From: Sebastes aleutianus
Lineage: Eukaryota > Chordata > Actinopteri > Perciformes > Sebastidae
Assembly (NCBI GenBank): GCA_916700875.1
Contig: CAKAKS010000034.1
Span: forward strand, 19,166,506-19,230,505
Direction: 5' to 3'
DNA length: 64,000 nt
The stretch's first letter is position 1; every line of letters begins with the position of its first letter. The notes under the pieces were generated by a model that saw only the letters and a list, made by a program, of their open reading frames with translations, did not search any database and was not told the origin of the DNA. Of this stretch, positions 1-20,789 are shown piece by piece. Made by a program: the position numbers and the translations under genes.

Positions 1-351
1 TGTCTGTGACTCACTGAGCGATGTGAAGGATAGAAAAGGCTTTTCAGTAGACAAAATCACTTTCTCACTATTGTTACATTAAATTCAAATCTTGAATAAA
101 GAGGGATTGGGTCTTTTGAGCATGTTTATGTATTTTTCAATGTGCGTTGGCCAGCATCCTCTTTGCCTTTTCAGAATAAAGCTCTAACATTAAACACAAA
201 ACGGCTGAACGTGATGGGAGGACAATAATGAATTCAGAAATGTGACCTAGAGAGGCTCGCACAATTGATGATCATGCAGAATGTTGCATTTGCCTTGAGT
301 ATTTTTTTTTGTTTCATGGTGATTCTCCTCCTGCCTTTTCTTCCCTTTAAG

Positions 352-8885
<8,534 letters not shown>

Positions 8886-9037
8886 TCTGCCATCATGAAA
8901 AAAAATGGCACACACTGCCTATTTCCACAGCGCTAGACTGACAGTCTCAGTGGACTTAACGCAGACATCTTTTTGTAAATAGATTAATCGCTGACTTTCA
9001 CCCCTGTAGATATTTGTAATTAGCCACCGATGATGGT

Positions 9038-9043
9038 TTTATT
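9038..9043 (-). terminator. Candidate entpd5 polyadenylation signal (overlaps znf410 3' UTR)
   Basis: TTTATT on the plus strand reads AATAAA on the minus strand, 680 bp past the entpd5 stop. It is the only canonical signal I found there. It lies inside the predicted znf410 3' UTR, so the two messages would overlap antisense. This is a motif match only. Confidence 0.3.
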
Positions 9044-9308
9044 TTGACAAGCGAGAAACGGCAAAGTTTGTACAAACAACCTTTTTTCCTCAAGTTTTTG
9101 AAAACAAATACTCCCAAAGAAATACTGAGACGGGTTTGAAAAGTTTATGAAAATATAATGCATTATCATTGTAAACAGCAGTGTGAGGTTGAAATGAAGT
9201 GATGATAATGAGTCCCACTTATCTCTAAATTTCTTCCAATGGCTGATATGATTGCCTGTCAAATTGAAATGTACCATTATGCTTATTACTAACTACAAAA
9301 ACCAGGAC

Positions 9309-9314
9309 AATAAA
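9309..9314 (+). terminator. Candidate znf410 polyadenylation signal
   Basis: An AATAAA lies 424 bp after the znf410 stop, the first canonical signal found downstream on this strand. It would make a 3' UTR of roughly 0.45 kb. No transcript evidence is available. Confidence 0.5.
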
Positions 9315-9722
9315 AACTACTGAAGCTCAGTACATCATGTTGCTGCATGTAAACACTGGTCTTGCACAACCAGCCAGGCCACCCGGTTTATCAGCCGGAG
9401 GAAAACATCCATCTCAAACAAATTGTGTATCTAGTAATGCTCAAAACGGAGTGTTATTGGTAACATCTTTCACTCAAATGTCAACCTCCAGTGCTTCACT
9501 TGTTCTTTGAGTAAGGCAACACATTGCTCATTTACAGCTCAATATATTACACTTGAGAATAATTGCTTTTTAAAAAAAAAAATTAAGAATTACTCATGGG
9601 GTTAGCTCTGCCCTCATAAAACAAACTGCAACTGTCTGGGGCCGTAAGATAAGGTAGTGCACATTACCCGTGTTTGTTATTGAGCACCACCTAAATGAGC
9701 AGTGTTTGTTCCTCCCTTCTCC

Positions 9723-12700
9723 TCAGTGGATCTTCAGGTTGTGGAAGTGGTCCAACGTGGCGCCTAAAGCCCAGCTTGCCTCCACGTTGTTCACTTTCTT
9801 GGTCAACTAGGAGGGGGAAAAAAACAAAACACCAAATCACTCAAATGCCTTTTGTATTTATTGAAATAAAAAAAGTAACCAAATGTTTCTGTAGAATGTC
9901 CTGCTTCATTCTTTCTGGCATGAATTGTGCTATTTTTTTTAGGTATATGGCATCACTTGTTTTAGGTGATGTCAAATGTGCACTACAACTGAGTGAGCTA
10001 CACAACTTTAAACACGAGTACTTGATTTTATAAAGCCTCGCAACCTTTTGAAAAATGTTCCTCTCTGTCTATTCCTTCTGTTGCGCCCTTAAAAGCTAGG
10101 CCACGAACCCTGTTGATTGTGTTGTGTAATGTTCACCTTCAGCACGGTGCTCTCCTTGAAGCCGAATCCATCCTTGAGCAGGCAAGTGATGTAGGTCAGG
10201 TCCATACACAGGAAAGAACGGATGGGAGGGTACTTGGTCATCTTATTGCACACTGAGCAGACAAAAGGGAATCACGTCTGTTAGGCTGAATAATTACTCT
10301 TCTGTATTCTGCTGAGAGGATGAGGGCAGGATTTCAGATAGCAGCTCGTACACAAGTCCAGACTATTGAGATGCACACGGTGTCTCAAGTTCAGGGTGCT
10401 GCAGATAGGTCATAGTAAGGATGCATTGCTGTGCCCATCTTACCCTCTTTAGCTCTCTTCTTGAAGTCTCTTACCTCCAGCATCCCTCCTTGGACCTCAT
10501 CTGCAACAGGAGGTGATTAAGGTCATCTTCCACGCAGTTTAAATGCTATACCATTCATTAAGAGCAGATCTACTTGCATATTTCCATAATAATAATAGAG
10601 CATGTGCCCTTTCAGCTTGGACTGGCAGAGGATAGCAATTTCTCTAATAACTACACACCTATAGCTCGTCAAATCCACTGAGACAGGTGCAGATGACTCA
10701 CAATTCCCTGCCTCTCTCTTGCATTGGAACGGGTAATAACATCCTGCTGGGTCTGTATAATTATGTAAGGTGTGTACAGAGGGTGTGTGTGCTAACCGAT
10801 AAGGCCTCCATCCACAGCTCTGTCAAAATAATAGGAGAATGCATAGAATACGTTGCTGTCCTCGAGCTCATGCGGCTGATGAATAATCCCCTTCACCACC
10901 TTAAGTACTTCCTGATAACAAAGCTTGTATCCTGCATAACCTGGAGAAGAAACAGAGACAGCGGTGTAAATTATGCATCTCATGCAGGAACAACATTGTG
11001 AAATGATGTGTAATTAAACTGAAGTCCATTTTAATGAGCATAATGGACATAACTGCAGATGTTTGGTTGGTCACAACATGTTCTGTTTTGTATATTGGCT
11101 CAAATCTGTCACATACTTTGATTTACTCTGGATGTTTGACATACTATGAATTTTTTTATATACTATGCTATGATTTTTTTACGACTTTTTTCAATATACA
11201 ATACTGACTTTTTTCACGATTTTTTTCCACATACTATAAATTACTTTTTTTCGACATAATACTGTGACTTCTTTTTCGACGTACTATACTATGACTTTTT
11301 TCAACATACTATACTATGATTTTTATTTTTACTTTCTTCGACATACTATATGGCTTTTTTTCCCACATACTATAAGATGGTTTTTTTTTACATACTATAC
11401 GATGGTTTTCATTTTCGACACACTATACTATGAATTTTTTTCGACACTATACTATGAATTTTTTCGACACACAATACTATGGCTTTTTTTTACATACTAT
11501 GCAATGTTTTTTTCGACATACTATACTACGACTTTTTTACAACATACTATACTGTGACTTTTTTCAACATACGATATGATTTTTTTCGACATACTACACC
11601 ATGACTTTTTTATTATTTTTGACATACTATACTATGTCTATACTGTGACTTTTTTCGACATTCTATACTATGATTTTTTTCACGACTTTTTTCGACATAC
11701 TATACTATGACTTTCTTTTTTCGTCATACTACACTGACTTTTTTTCGACATACTATACTATGATTTTTATTTTTACTTTCTTCGACATACTATATGGCTT
11801 TTTTCCCCACATACTATAAGATGGTTTCATTTTCGACATACTATACTATGACTTTTTTCGACACACAATACTATGGCTTTTTTTTTTACATACTATACTA
11901 TGATTTTTTTTCGACGTACTATACTACGACTTTTTTCGACATACTATAATATGACTTTTTTTTCGTCATACTATGACTTCTTTTTCGACATACTATACTA
12001 TGACTTTTTTTGACACACTACACTGACTTTTTTTTACACACTATACTATGGGTTATAGTCATAGTATTATTAGAAGCCTTTTTTACATACTATATGACTT
12101 TTTTGACATACTATATTTTAAATAGGTTTAACCTCATCACAATGAAATTCAAAGGGGTGATTAAAAATGTTCATTCCCTCATCCAGTAGCTTTGATTTTT
12201 ACTCCACTCAACAGACTGATTATACTTTAAATTAACAGGATCTTACCATCTGGGTTCCCGCTCACTTGATAGGTCAGCCCTCCAAAACTCCATTCATCCC
12301 TGAACTTCTTTGGTAGGCAGGGACTTTTAAAAACCCGCCACTCCAACCCTGTTAGAGCACAGACGTCACTTGTTTAATCTTCTAACTGGCTCAACGGCTT
12401 CACACCTGGTCACCATGGTCTGAGACTGACTCATTCACTAACACAATTTTCTCTGAAGCCCTTCTGTGATTCATCTAAGGGTCTCACTTGTATTGTATAC
12501 TAGAGAGAAAGACTTGAAAGTACATTCCACAAAAACATCGCTCTCTTGTTACCTCCTTTACACAGTATTTGGAGAAATAGGCAGGAAGGAAACAACACCC
12601 GAGAGAGCACTTGGAGAACTGACTCACTGTTGAGTCCCAGAATCTTTCAGAGACACACTCACAATGACACTGACCCGCAGCTAATGGCAACAGAGCACCT

Positions 12701-15700
12701 TTTCCTCATGTACAGCACAGTACCTTCTGCACCCAGAGCGCCCAGTGTGGCCAGTCGCGCTGCCATCAGTCCATTTCCAAGGTAACTGGATGAAGTCAGA
12801 AGATTGTTACACAGTTACAAAACCAACAAGGAACAGACTGTGTATGTAACAAGTAAGTCATTCTGAAAATAGGCCAAACAAATGGTGTCTGCCTATTATT
12901 CACATCCTAATGACTAAACAGATAATAGAAGTTTTCCTAATGAAAAACAGATCAAAGAGAAGATATAAAGTTACAAGAAAGTCAGTGGCGTTTGTAATAT
13001 AATTAGTCAATACTGGAGGGCAATTTAAAAATATATGGAAATTACCTTGAACAGAGATTAAATCAGGAATTGATTTGATGCAATAAGATATAATTCAAAT
13101 GGAAGATTACTATGTTTTATGAAACAACGCATTAATTATTACCTGTAAGTGTATAATTCAAATGATGAGTTGGAGATGCCCAATCTGGCAATGTAATCAG
13201 CAACAGGAACACTTTCAATGGTTTTCTACAGTGGAATATGAAGAATATAGTGGGTTACTAATCACTAAAGACTTTCATTTGTGCAGAAATCTCTTAGTAT
13301 GCAAACAAACAACTGACCCTCAGCTTTGGCAGGAAAGTGATCTGCGTGGATCCTCCTCCCAGATCCAAGATTCCCACTGTCTTCTTGGTTTGTGCATTCA
13401 GGTGACCTGAAAACAGATCCTACTTTAATCCAGCAGCCACAACAGAGAAGAGCTAATCAGTTATACCTCAGATGTTATCTTCAAAAGCCCTATTTGACAC
13501 AGAATGCGCAACCCAAAAGTATAAAATCCCAACGCTGAGCCTGATAAAGATCAGAGCTATCCCCTTGGGGCAATGAAATCATAGTTGTATGCATTCAGCC
13601 TGTATTTGGGAAGCAGGGTCTATAATAAGACTCTAGGATAATTTTCAAACACTGAGTTAAATTTGGATGCAAGTTTACAGTACTCACCTGTCAGATAGTT
13701 CACAGATATCCAAGCCAGGATTCCTACATTAGAGAGATTAGCAAACCAAGAAACAGAATACAGACATTTCAGGTGGAAGTTAATTTTAGAAAAGCTGACA
13801 ACAAATTTTCACAGAAATTACAATGGCTACAGCATATACAAACACATGTGCAAACACATGATGAAGAGCTATAATTCTAAAAAACAAGGTTGAAATGCTG
13901 ACAAATCAATTACACTGTGGCACAACAGACAATAACAGTTTTTTTCACCACATAATTACAGACTTTTAAGGGTCACAACAACTTTGTGGTGAAGAGCAAT
14001 TTCATTTTTTGTTAAGTATCATCATAAAAGACAGCAATAATCTGCTGCAATTTAGTTAAATGTCTGCAGTAAGCAAAGACGTCTTATAGAAATTGCTCAG
14101 CACACAAAGTGGGGCAGAAGGATCACTGATGGCACCTACAAAGTGCTGCAGAAAGGAACATGAGTGGCTGTGATAACTGACGAATGTGTTGCTTGTCGGG
14201 GCAGACGTTACCTTCATTTGTGCCGTTCATTATGCTGACGCTGTTGTCTGGGACCAAAAAAGGAGATTCGTCAAACACATGTTGAACCTGTGGAGCAAGA
14301 GAGGGAGGAGAGGCAGAATGAGGGATTTCAGAGAGAGGGGGGGAGGGAGAGGGAGAGGGAGAGCACGAGGGCGCCAAGAAAAGCAGCAGAGAAATGGCCT
14401 TAATGTTATCTACTGTAATGGAAGCTCATCCAGAGGTGCCCTCCGCTTGAAGGGATTAATTAATTCCCTCAGGGGGATTAATAAAGTATCATTTATCTTC
14501 CAAGGTGCCCCAGGTCCACCTATTACTATCTTATCCCCTCCACAAGAGCCTTCCACACTAAGCTCACACCACTCTGATAACAATACTTTTTCTCTCGTCT
14601 ATGTACTACCTGCCATAACACTGAAAATGTTCTTTCCTCTTCTGCCTGCTCCTTTGCTGGATAAGAGGTTGCACTTTTCCCTAGAAAGTGTTAGACAATG
14701 CAGCGCCTAACAACTTCCTTCTGATAAAGAACTACTTTAGGTCTCAGCAGCATGTCATGTCTCGGTACCATTGCACTCTCGTACCTGCTCCAAAAGAGCC
14801 TGGGCTTTCTCTGCGGCCAGCAGCCGAAGTCCAGCTGTGGCTCTGAGGACAAGTGGAGTTCTCTTCCACTCCAGGCGAGGCACAGTCTTCTTGGCCACCT
14901 TCAACAACATCCTCACTGTGTGTCCAGCCTTTAAAAAACAGACACAATGCTCACTACAAAAACAGCACGGCTCAGACCGATCTTTTGACAACAGGGTGAC
15001 TAGTCGGAGTTGAGAAAACACTTGACGTGTTACATATCAGGCTGCTGGAATATTCACTGGTTTGTCATTTTGCGTTTCTCACTTCCTACTTACTTTCATT
15101 AGCAATGTGATTCCCCGCAGAGGGAAGCTATTGGCAGTGTTTCTGAATACAATGTAGAGCCGGTGGACCTTTTCTTCAGCTCAATATAATTGATTAGATT
15201 TGACAATGAACTCACCAGTTCAGGGGAGTCAGCATATGCTGACAAACCAGGCTCTATGGAATGGAACATCTCATTGTCCAAAACAGGCAGCTCCTCTAAA
15301 AGATACAAGATCCACCCACATCAAATATGCAGCAGCTATTAAAAAGGCATTAAGAGTCCTTAATCTGCTTAGCATACATATGCAGAATATATCCCCTTAT
15401 TCAAGACGTGGCATGTTAACTTGAATCTGACAAAATAGGATTATTTCTTACAAAGTAAATGAAGAAAAGTATAACCTATGTCCCCTGAGATGAAAAATCA
15501 CAGGTTTATAGAAATGAGAGGCTATGAGGATAGAGGGGAAAGCTGTGGAAAGGAATAGAGCCTTCAAATCAGCTTGTTACTCTGCTGTTTGCATTGGAAA
15601 TCAATTGGTCACAGGCCATGTAAGTACATTACATGATGCCCTTACTACAGTAAATACACATATGATTTAACCTGCCTCTCACCCTGGATGCTGATATCAT

Positions 15701-15970
15701 AATACGAGTAAAAGAGCAGGTCAGAGTAATATGTGCAATATTACCTGAGTCACTGTGGATGAAGGTGTAGACATGGATGCGTGTCCCTGTGCTCCCTGCA
15801 TCAAACATCACTGCATAGAAGATGCGGCTGTGGTTTGCTGGTCGGCTGAGACGGGGAAGGATGTTCCCGATGCTGTTGGTCAAATCCAGGAGAGAGGTCT
15901 TGACCTGGGCTCGGCTCAGTCCTGCAACAGCGAGCAGGACCAGGAGCAGGAGTGGCCCTGTGAGCTTCAT
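9723..15970 (-). CDS. entpd5: Ectonucleoside triphosphate diphosphohydrolase 5 (complete, 13 coding exons)
   Basis: Exons in reading order: 15970-15745, 15295-15216, 14928-14785, 14287-14212, 13723-13688, 13406-13318, 13225-13143, 12785-12724, 12348-12247, 10940-10797, 10500-10444, 10252-10137, 9806-9723 (TGA). They sum to 1299 nt, 432 residues (human 428). The start is the ATG at 15970, followed by a signal peptide (MKLTGPLLLLVLLAVAGLSRA). Apyrase conserved regions are intact: ACR1 MFDAGSTGTRIH (about 55-66), ACR2 RATAGLRLL (about 130-138), ACR3 NEGILAW (about 173-179), ACR4 LDLGGGSTQI (about 201-210), ACR5 FYAFSYYFDRA (331-341), plus WALGA near the C-terminus. The family hydrolyses UDP and GDP to monophosphates in the ER lumen or after secretion, supporting N-glycoprotein folding; zebrafish entpd5a is required for skeletal mineralisation. 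The cleavable signal and the short end rule against ENTPD6, which has a longer membrane-anchored N-terminus. Confidence 0.94.
11135..12115. repeat. AT-rich minisatellite (unit about 25 bp), copy 3, the largest array
   Basis: About 1 kb of degenerate units of TTTTTTCGACATACTATACT and variants, in the entpd5 intron between exons 9 and 10. A block at about 11300-11405 is repeated near-identically at about 11750-11845, so part of the array expanded in multi-unit steps. Confidence 0.9.
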
Positions 15971-17338
15971 CTTCACTCTGCAGAATCAACCAAAGAACAA
16001 TATTATAGGTCTACTATTCTATTAAACGGGTTTGAACTGCTCAAAAAAGCAGCTCTAACTGCTGCTGACTAGTATTAGGAGATGTTAAAATTAAAGCATG
16101 ATAAGCAACAGAGGAGTAAGAAGCCATAGGGTTATATATATATATATATTAGACCACACCCTGTCAGACTTTCTAACCAACCACAGAGACACACCCCAAA
16201 ATCAACCTCTCTACCTGCTGAGTCAACTCCTGAGGAGAATTTAAAAAACATCACAACACCATGTCGGACTTAACTCGGTGGACTTTAATCGTTTGATCTT
16301 GGTCTTCAATCAATACATGGCAACTCAAGTATGTCTCAACATCGCTCTACAAAACTCAGCTATCTAATGTAAGGAATTATGATTTCTTTAAAGCCTCAGT
16401 CAGGCACTGATCTGTGGGAAAACCCCTGCAGAGACAGTCACTCTGCTTACATTGAAAAATAAGAGACTGATGAATTATGTTGCATGAGAAATTTCACTGC
16501 CTGTGAATTTTAATTATAGTTTTAAATTTCAGGCATTTAACCTGCGCTATTGTGTAAAGCAAGTTACAAACATGAATAGGACATACCTAGCAATTGCTTT
16601 AATTAAAGTTAAAGGACTGTCTAATAACTGAGCCCCCTGGCTGCATCCCTTCATTATTTATTAATCACTGAAATGTTTCAGAAGCTAAGCATGAGATCAT
16701 TTTCATTTGCGGCCTGGATGTTTGCCCATTTGAAGCCCCACTCTGCTAGAAATGATGCAAACGCTTAACATCAAAATGCACCAGGCGTCATAAATTTACA
16801 GAGCAGTTATGCATGTAAGAAACTGCCACTGAACTTGTCACATGCCTTACATCTCAGTATGTGAGAAGAGCATCTATTAAAACAAATCTTCACAAGTCTG
16901 GCAGTGTATATGCGACTATGGTTTTTCTGATGTCTCCAGTGACTTGTATTAATGTAAAGAAAATCTGTGTCTCCAGAGTGGGCAGTTTTGCTCCGAGGCA
17001 GAGCAAAGGAAGGAAACCGTGTCAGTCTGGGAGAAGAAAGCCTCGCATGATTCACTCAAATCACCTTATAATCCTGTTCAGTTTTGCAACATTTTTGAAA
17101 ACTTGCATATAGTTCGTAAATAGCTTAAAAGGCAGAGACATGCAACAGAGACTCTGTGCTCTCAGTCACATTGAAGAACTAGTCCCTGATTTAAAACAAT
17201 GTTCTCACTGCTACATGGTTACATATCGGTATTTATCAGTATGACCAAACCATGCGAACAATACTGTCTGAGAGGAATCTATACTATGTAATCATTGCTG
17301 TGCATATAAGCCATACATTTCTATACGATCTTATAGAA

Positions 17339-17927
17339 CAGTGATTCTCAAAGTGGGGTCCGTGGCACTCCGTCAGGGCGTCCGTGAAATAATTTGCTAT
17401 TAATTATAAAATTGTGCTGCATCATTAAGAAGTGCAAATCTACAGATGGGGACCATTTACCGCAATAAAACATGCATATTCTGTTCTTTACTCCCACCCG
17501 CGTTAGCTTTGGGCCAATAGAAACTCTCATATGATTGACACACAGCAATAAGTTCACTATTTTTAAGTTGACGCACTTACTGAAAGTCAGCTTTAGAATG
17601 GTAAGTTTAATTATCTGGATTTATTAGGACTATGCCAGTCTGTACGTTTTCTGAAAGCTTTTAAGATCAATTACTTGAAAATGATAAATTATGTCAAGTT
17701 GAGTTCAAATGCAATTTGAATAAAATTAAATTCAATGTTTAAAAGTATATAAGTGGTATTAACATGATGGAAATTGAAATGTGTTTGAATTTTTAGCATA
17801 CAAATAGTTCCAATGGCATCTAAAGAGTAGTATGCGTATGCTTAATCAGTGATACAATTATGAGGGTCCTCAGAAAATGTTCTACCCTGTAAAGGGACCC
17901 TGACACTGAAAAGTTTGAGAGTCCCTG
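17339..17927. mobile_element. hAT-type non-autonomous transposon with perfect 8-bp TSD
   Basis: The left end CAGTGATTCTCAAAGTGG and right end GTTTGAGAGTCCCTG are Charlie/hAT-like inverted termini. An exact 8-bp target duplication TTATAGAA flanks it (17331-17338 and 17928-17935). No transposase ORF. It lies between the entpd5 coding start and the possible upstream exon. Confidence 0.85.
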
Positions 17928-18664
17928 TTATAGAAGATTTGAAATATTTGTTAAGAGTTGCATGAAGGTTGATTACTTTGTAATGTTTTTTAATCATTCT
18001 TAGTGCTCTAGGGTGTTTCTATACTGGATATTTCTGGGGCTGCCTCACTGCATACTGAATTTAATAAGCGGCTTGCCGGACAATGGCAATTTTATAACTA
18101 AAATAAACGTACTTTTACTGTAGCATTAGCAGAAATGAACCATGAAAATCGACTTCCACAGTGTCCATAAAGTTAATAATCCACCGTTGGTGATGCATTT
18201 GAGCTAACGAGGTGTCAGTGAACAGGTGCAGGATGTTTGATAAGGCACAAAACCAAATCAGGTCAAAGTATATATATACAATATACAGAGCAATGCAGGA
18301 ATGGAATTCACTCCCAAATCATATTACATAACAAAATACTATATATGGTTTTAAAAAAACAATAACAGAGCATTACTTAAGAAGAAACTTTAGTATTAAT
18401 AAATATTCTTTGGTGTGTAAGGGTATTATGGGCATTCCATGTTAAATGATGATATTTATCTGTTAGATCATGATAGATTCAGTCGGAGACGCTCTATTTT
18501 CTTTGTGTTTTTGTCATTTAAACTGTGTCAGTTGTTATTGTTTCATTTACAGTTGACGTGTATTACAATGTGTTATGTTAGTGTATGATGAGTCGTGTGA
18601 ATGGGTATTTTTTAATTGTCACCATGTAAACTATGTTGACCCCAGGAAAAATAGTTGCTGCTAT

Positions 18665-19271
18665 TAGTGATGTGTCGGTCACGAACGAGCTGGCTCAAAG
18701 AGCCGGCTCATAAAGTGAACAATGGGAGCCGGCTCCCGTCTGAGAGCCGTTTTTTTTTTTTTTTTTTTATAAATTCAAGGCAGAATGATAGGACGATCTT
18801 CTCCGCACTATGGGCACTCCATGCACTGACTGTGACTGAATGTTGTGTTAATGACGTCCGTGTGACCAATCAGGTGATGACAGACAAGGATCATACCATC
18901 AAGCAGGGAGGGGCGGGGGTGCGCGGCGCGCTGACGGCCTACAGGTACAGAGCAGGAGGGAGGAGAGAGAAAGCGAGAGGAGTGCGGTGCGCGAATAGCA
19001 GATAAAATGAGTGACAGTCGGAAACGAAGCAGCATGTAAAATTATGCTATTAAGGAAATTATAGGGTTTAGTATAACTATATTGAATAATTTAAGTAATA
19101 TAAGTGCACACATACTAATCAAAAATCAAAACAGCACTAAATTTGTCTGAATTATAAAAGGCAGAAGTGGTAAAACGAAGAACCGTTTAGGGAGCCGAAA
19201 GAGCTGGCTCTTCTTGGTGAGCTGAGCCAAATGATCTGGCTCACTAAAAGGCGCCGGGATTCCCATCACTA
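18665..19271. mobile_element. hAT-type non-autonomous transposon with perfect 8-bp TSD
   Basis: Starts TAGTGATGTG and ends CCCATCACTA (inverted TAGTGATG). The flanking 8-bp duplication GCTGCTAT is exact at 18657-18664 and 19272-19279. Subterminal palindromes such as GAGCCGGCTC repeat near both ends. There is a T-run inside (about 18750-18768) and no transposase. Confidence 0.9.
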
Positions 19272-19299
19272 GCTGCTATGCAAAAGCTGATGGGGCTCT

Positions 19300-19327
19300 A
19301 AACAAACAAACAAACAAACAAACAAAC
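19300..19327. repeat. (AAAC)n microsatellite
   Basis: About seven AAAC units, 21 bp to the right of the hAT element's TSD. Confidence 0.9.
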
Positions 19328-19489
19328 TGTCCTGTCTGGCTGGATGTGAGTTCAGCAGATAGAAAAGCTCTGTATAAGGCTATAACATGTAACTTTAGTC
19401 ATCAATTCAATTCACAGGTTAGATACACACACAGCACTAAAGTATTTCTAGAGAACAAACTCAAGTTCTGAATATTATTACAGTGTATG

Positions 19490-19712
19490 GTAGCTTATGG
19501 TAATTTTGTTAATAGTCTGTCTATTGTCAATACTGTATATACTGCTCCTATTTTTTATACTTCCTTCTATTAAATGGTTCATATTTTGTTACACTTTGTT
19601 TAGCTCTTTTTTTACTGTGTTAGCTGATGCATCTTGTTTTTTGCACTACCCTCTTTGCTGCTATGCACTGCAAATGTCCCCCCTGCGGGACTAATAAAGG
19701 AATATCTTATTA
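19490..19712 (+). mobile_element. 5'-truncated LINE 3' tail
   Basis: Contains TTGTCAATACTGTATATACT and ends with CTGCGGGACTAATAAAGGAA then TATCTTAT-type repeats, the typical 3' end of fish non-LTR retrotransposons. Closely matches 20040-20245 and 20925-21135. Non-coding. Confidence 0.75.
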
Positions 19713-19929
19713 GCTACAACAAAGCTGAGACGATTGTGTCCAGATTATATACACTGTATAAAATAATATTTTTTTGAATTTTATCAATTACAGATATTAT
19801 AATCTATAATCAAGAAGGCAATGTTATGCTTCTGGGTTCAGATTTTCATCTGTCTATAGGTTATGTTTGGTGAAAGTCGTTATTTACAGTGTGGGCCTAT
19901 TTACGTATAGATTATAATTTTATATTTAG

Positions 19930-20245
19930 GACTTTGGCTCCACAACCAGCACTGCTCCCAGTAGACCACTTACACTTACACACCAAAAACTGACCTGATA
20001 TTTTCAGGTGGAATTTAATTGAATTCTCACTGTGCAATATCATTTTCCACTCGTTGCAATTGTGTTAATAGTCTGTTTATTGTCAATACTGTATATACTG
20101 CTCCTATTTTTATACTTCCTTCTATTTAAATGGTTCATATTCATATTTTGAAGCTGATGCATCTTGGTTTTTTGCACCATCCTCTTTGCTGCTGTACACT
20201 GCAAATGTCCCCACTGCGGGACTAATAAAGGAATATCTTATCTTA
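19930..20245 (+). mobile_element. 5'-truncated LINE 3' tail, second copy
   Basis: Begins in the end of the LINE ORF2 (RLHNQHCSQ-type residues) and ends at GGGACTAATAAAGGAATATC plus TTATCTTAT. Same family and orientation as its neighbours. Confidence 0.75.
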
Positions 20246-20561
20246 TCAAACCAGCCTTTTAACTGCAACAGAGAGCACAAGTTGCTTGTTTTGACGTTGT
20301 TTTGCGTTACCTGACCGCTAACTTTAGTGACTTTATATTGATAAAGTTAACCCAACACGTATCTTATCCGTTCCTTTTCTCCCCTTGATACTTTTTAACA
20401 AAAGTATCCCATATACTAGACAGCTAATGTTGGTATCAGTGCATTACAATTAAAAAACACCTACAACTTGGAGACACACCGAAAACAACTAAAACACACA
20501 GTATTAGAATATATAGCTAACTTATTGAGTGTTTTCTGAACGCTAAACACACTCAGCTCAC

Positions 20562-20640
20562 CATGATGTCCGACCGGAAAACTCTTCTGGCAGCTGACTC
20601 GTCGTGACGTCACCCGTGTTATGATGACGTTTTTTTCAGT
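20562..20640 (-). promoter_or_regulatory. Possible entpd5 promoter and non-coding first exon with CRE site
   Basis: A perfect palindromic CRE (TGACGTCA) lies at 20605-20612, with a second half-site TGACGT at 20625-20630, in a short CpG-containing patch. On the minus strand this patch leads to ATG followed by a strong donor (GTGAGC) at 20562/20561. The first entpd5 coding exon has a plausible acceptor (TTCTGCAG at about 15985-15978) seven bases before the start codon, so a non-coding upstream exon is expected. Assigning this patch to it is inference: it lies 4.6 kb upstream and between entpd5 and the aldh6a1 3' end. The 5' boundary given is approximate. Confidence 0.35.
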
Positions 20641-20789
20641 CTCTTGCAAGGCTCACCAATGGATGTCAGAGTAGAAAAACAGATAAACCACAAAGAGCAA
20701 TACATAGCCTGTTCTGTCAGGATCATTATTTTCTTATATGTTCACAGGCAGTCAAAAGAGTGGGATGCTATAAAAATTATAGGCTGTGT

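Noticed and set aside
11264..11557. 97-residue frame in the entpd5 intron
   Set aside because: Composition is minisatellite-derived (YYTM/FF repeats); no family resemblance.
11135..12115. CRISPR-like regularly spaced repeats
   Set aside because: Units are contiguous and degenerate with no unique spacers, in a vertebrate intron; this is a minisatellite.
9723..15970. ENTPD6 as the identity of the minus-strand nucleotidase
   Set aside because: Some residues agree with ENTPD6, but length, cleavable signal peptide, C-terminus and neighbours (znf410, aldh6a1) favour ENTPD5.
15971..15976. GTG start two codons before the entpd5 ATG
   Set aside because: A vertebrate gene is expected to use the ATG at 15970, which directly precedes the signal peptide.
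15801..15989. Alternative minus-strand frame across entpd5 exon 1
   Set aside because: Not the coding frame of ENTPD5; kept only as a possible upstream ORF in the findings.
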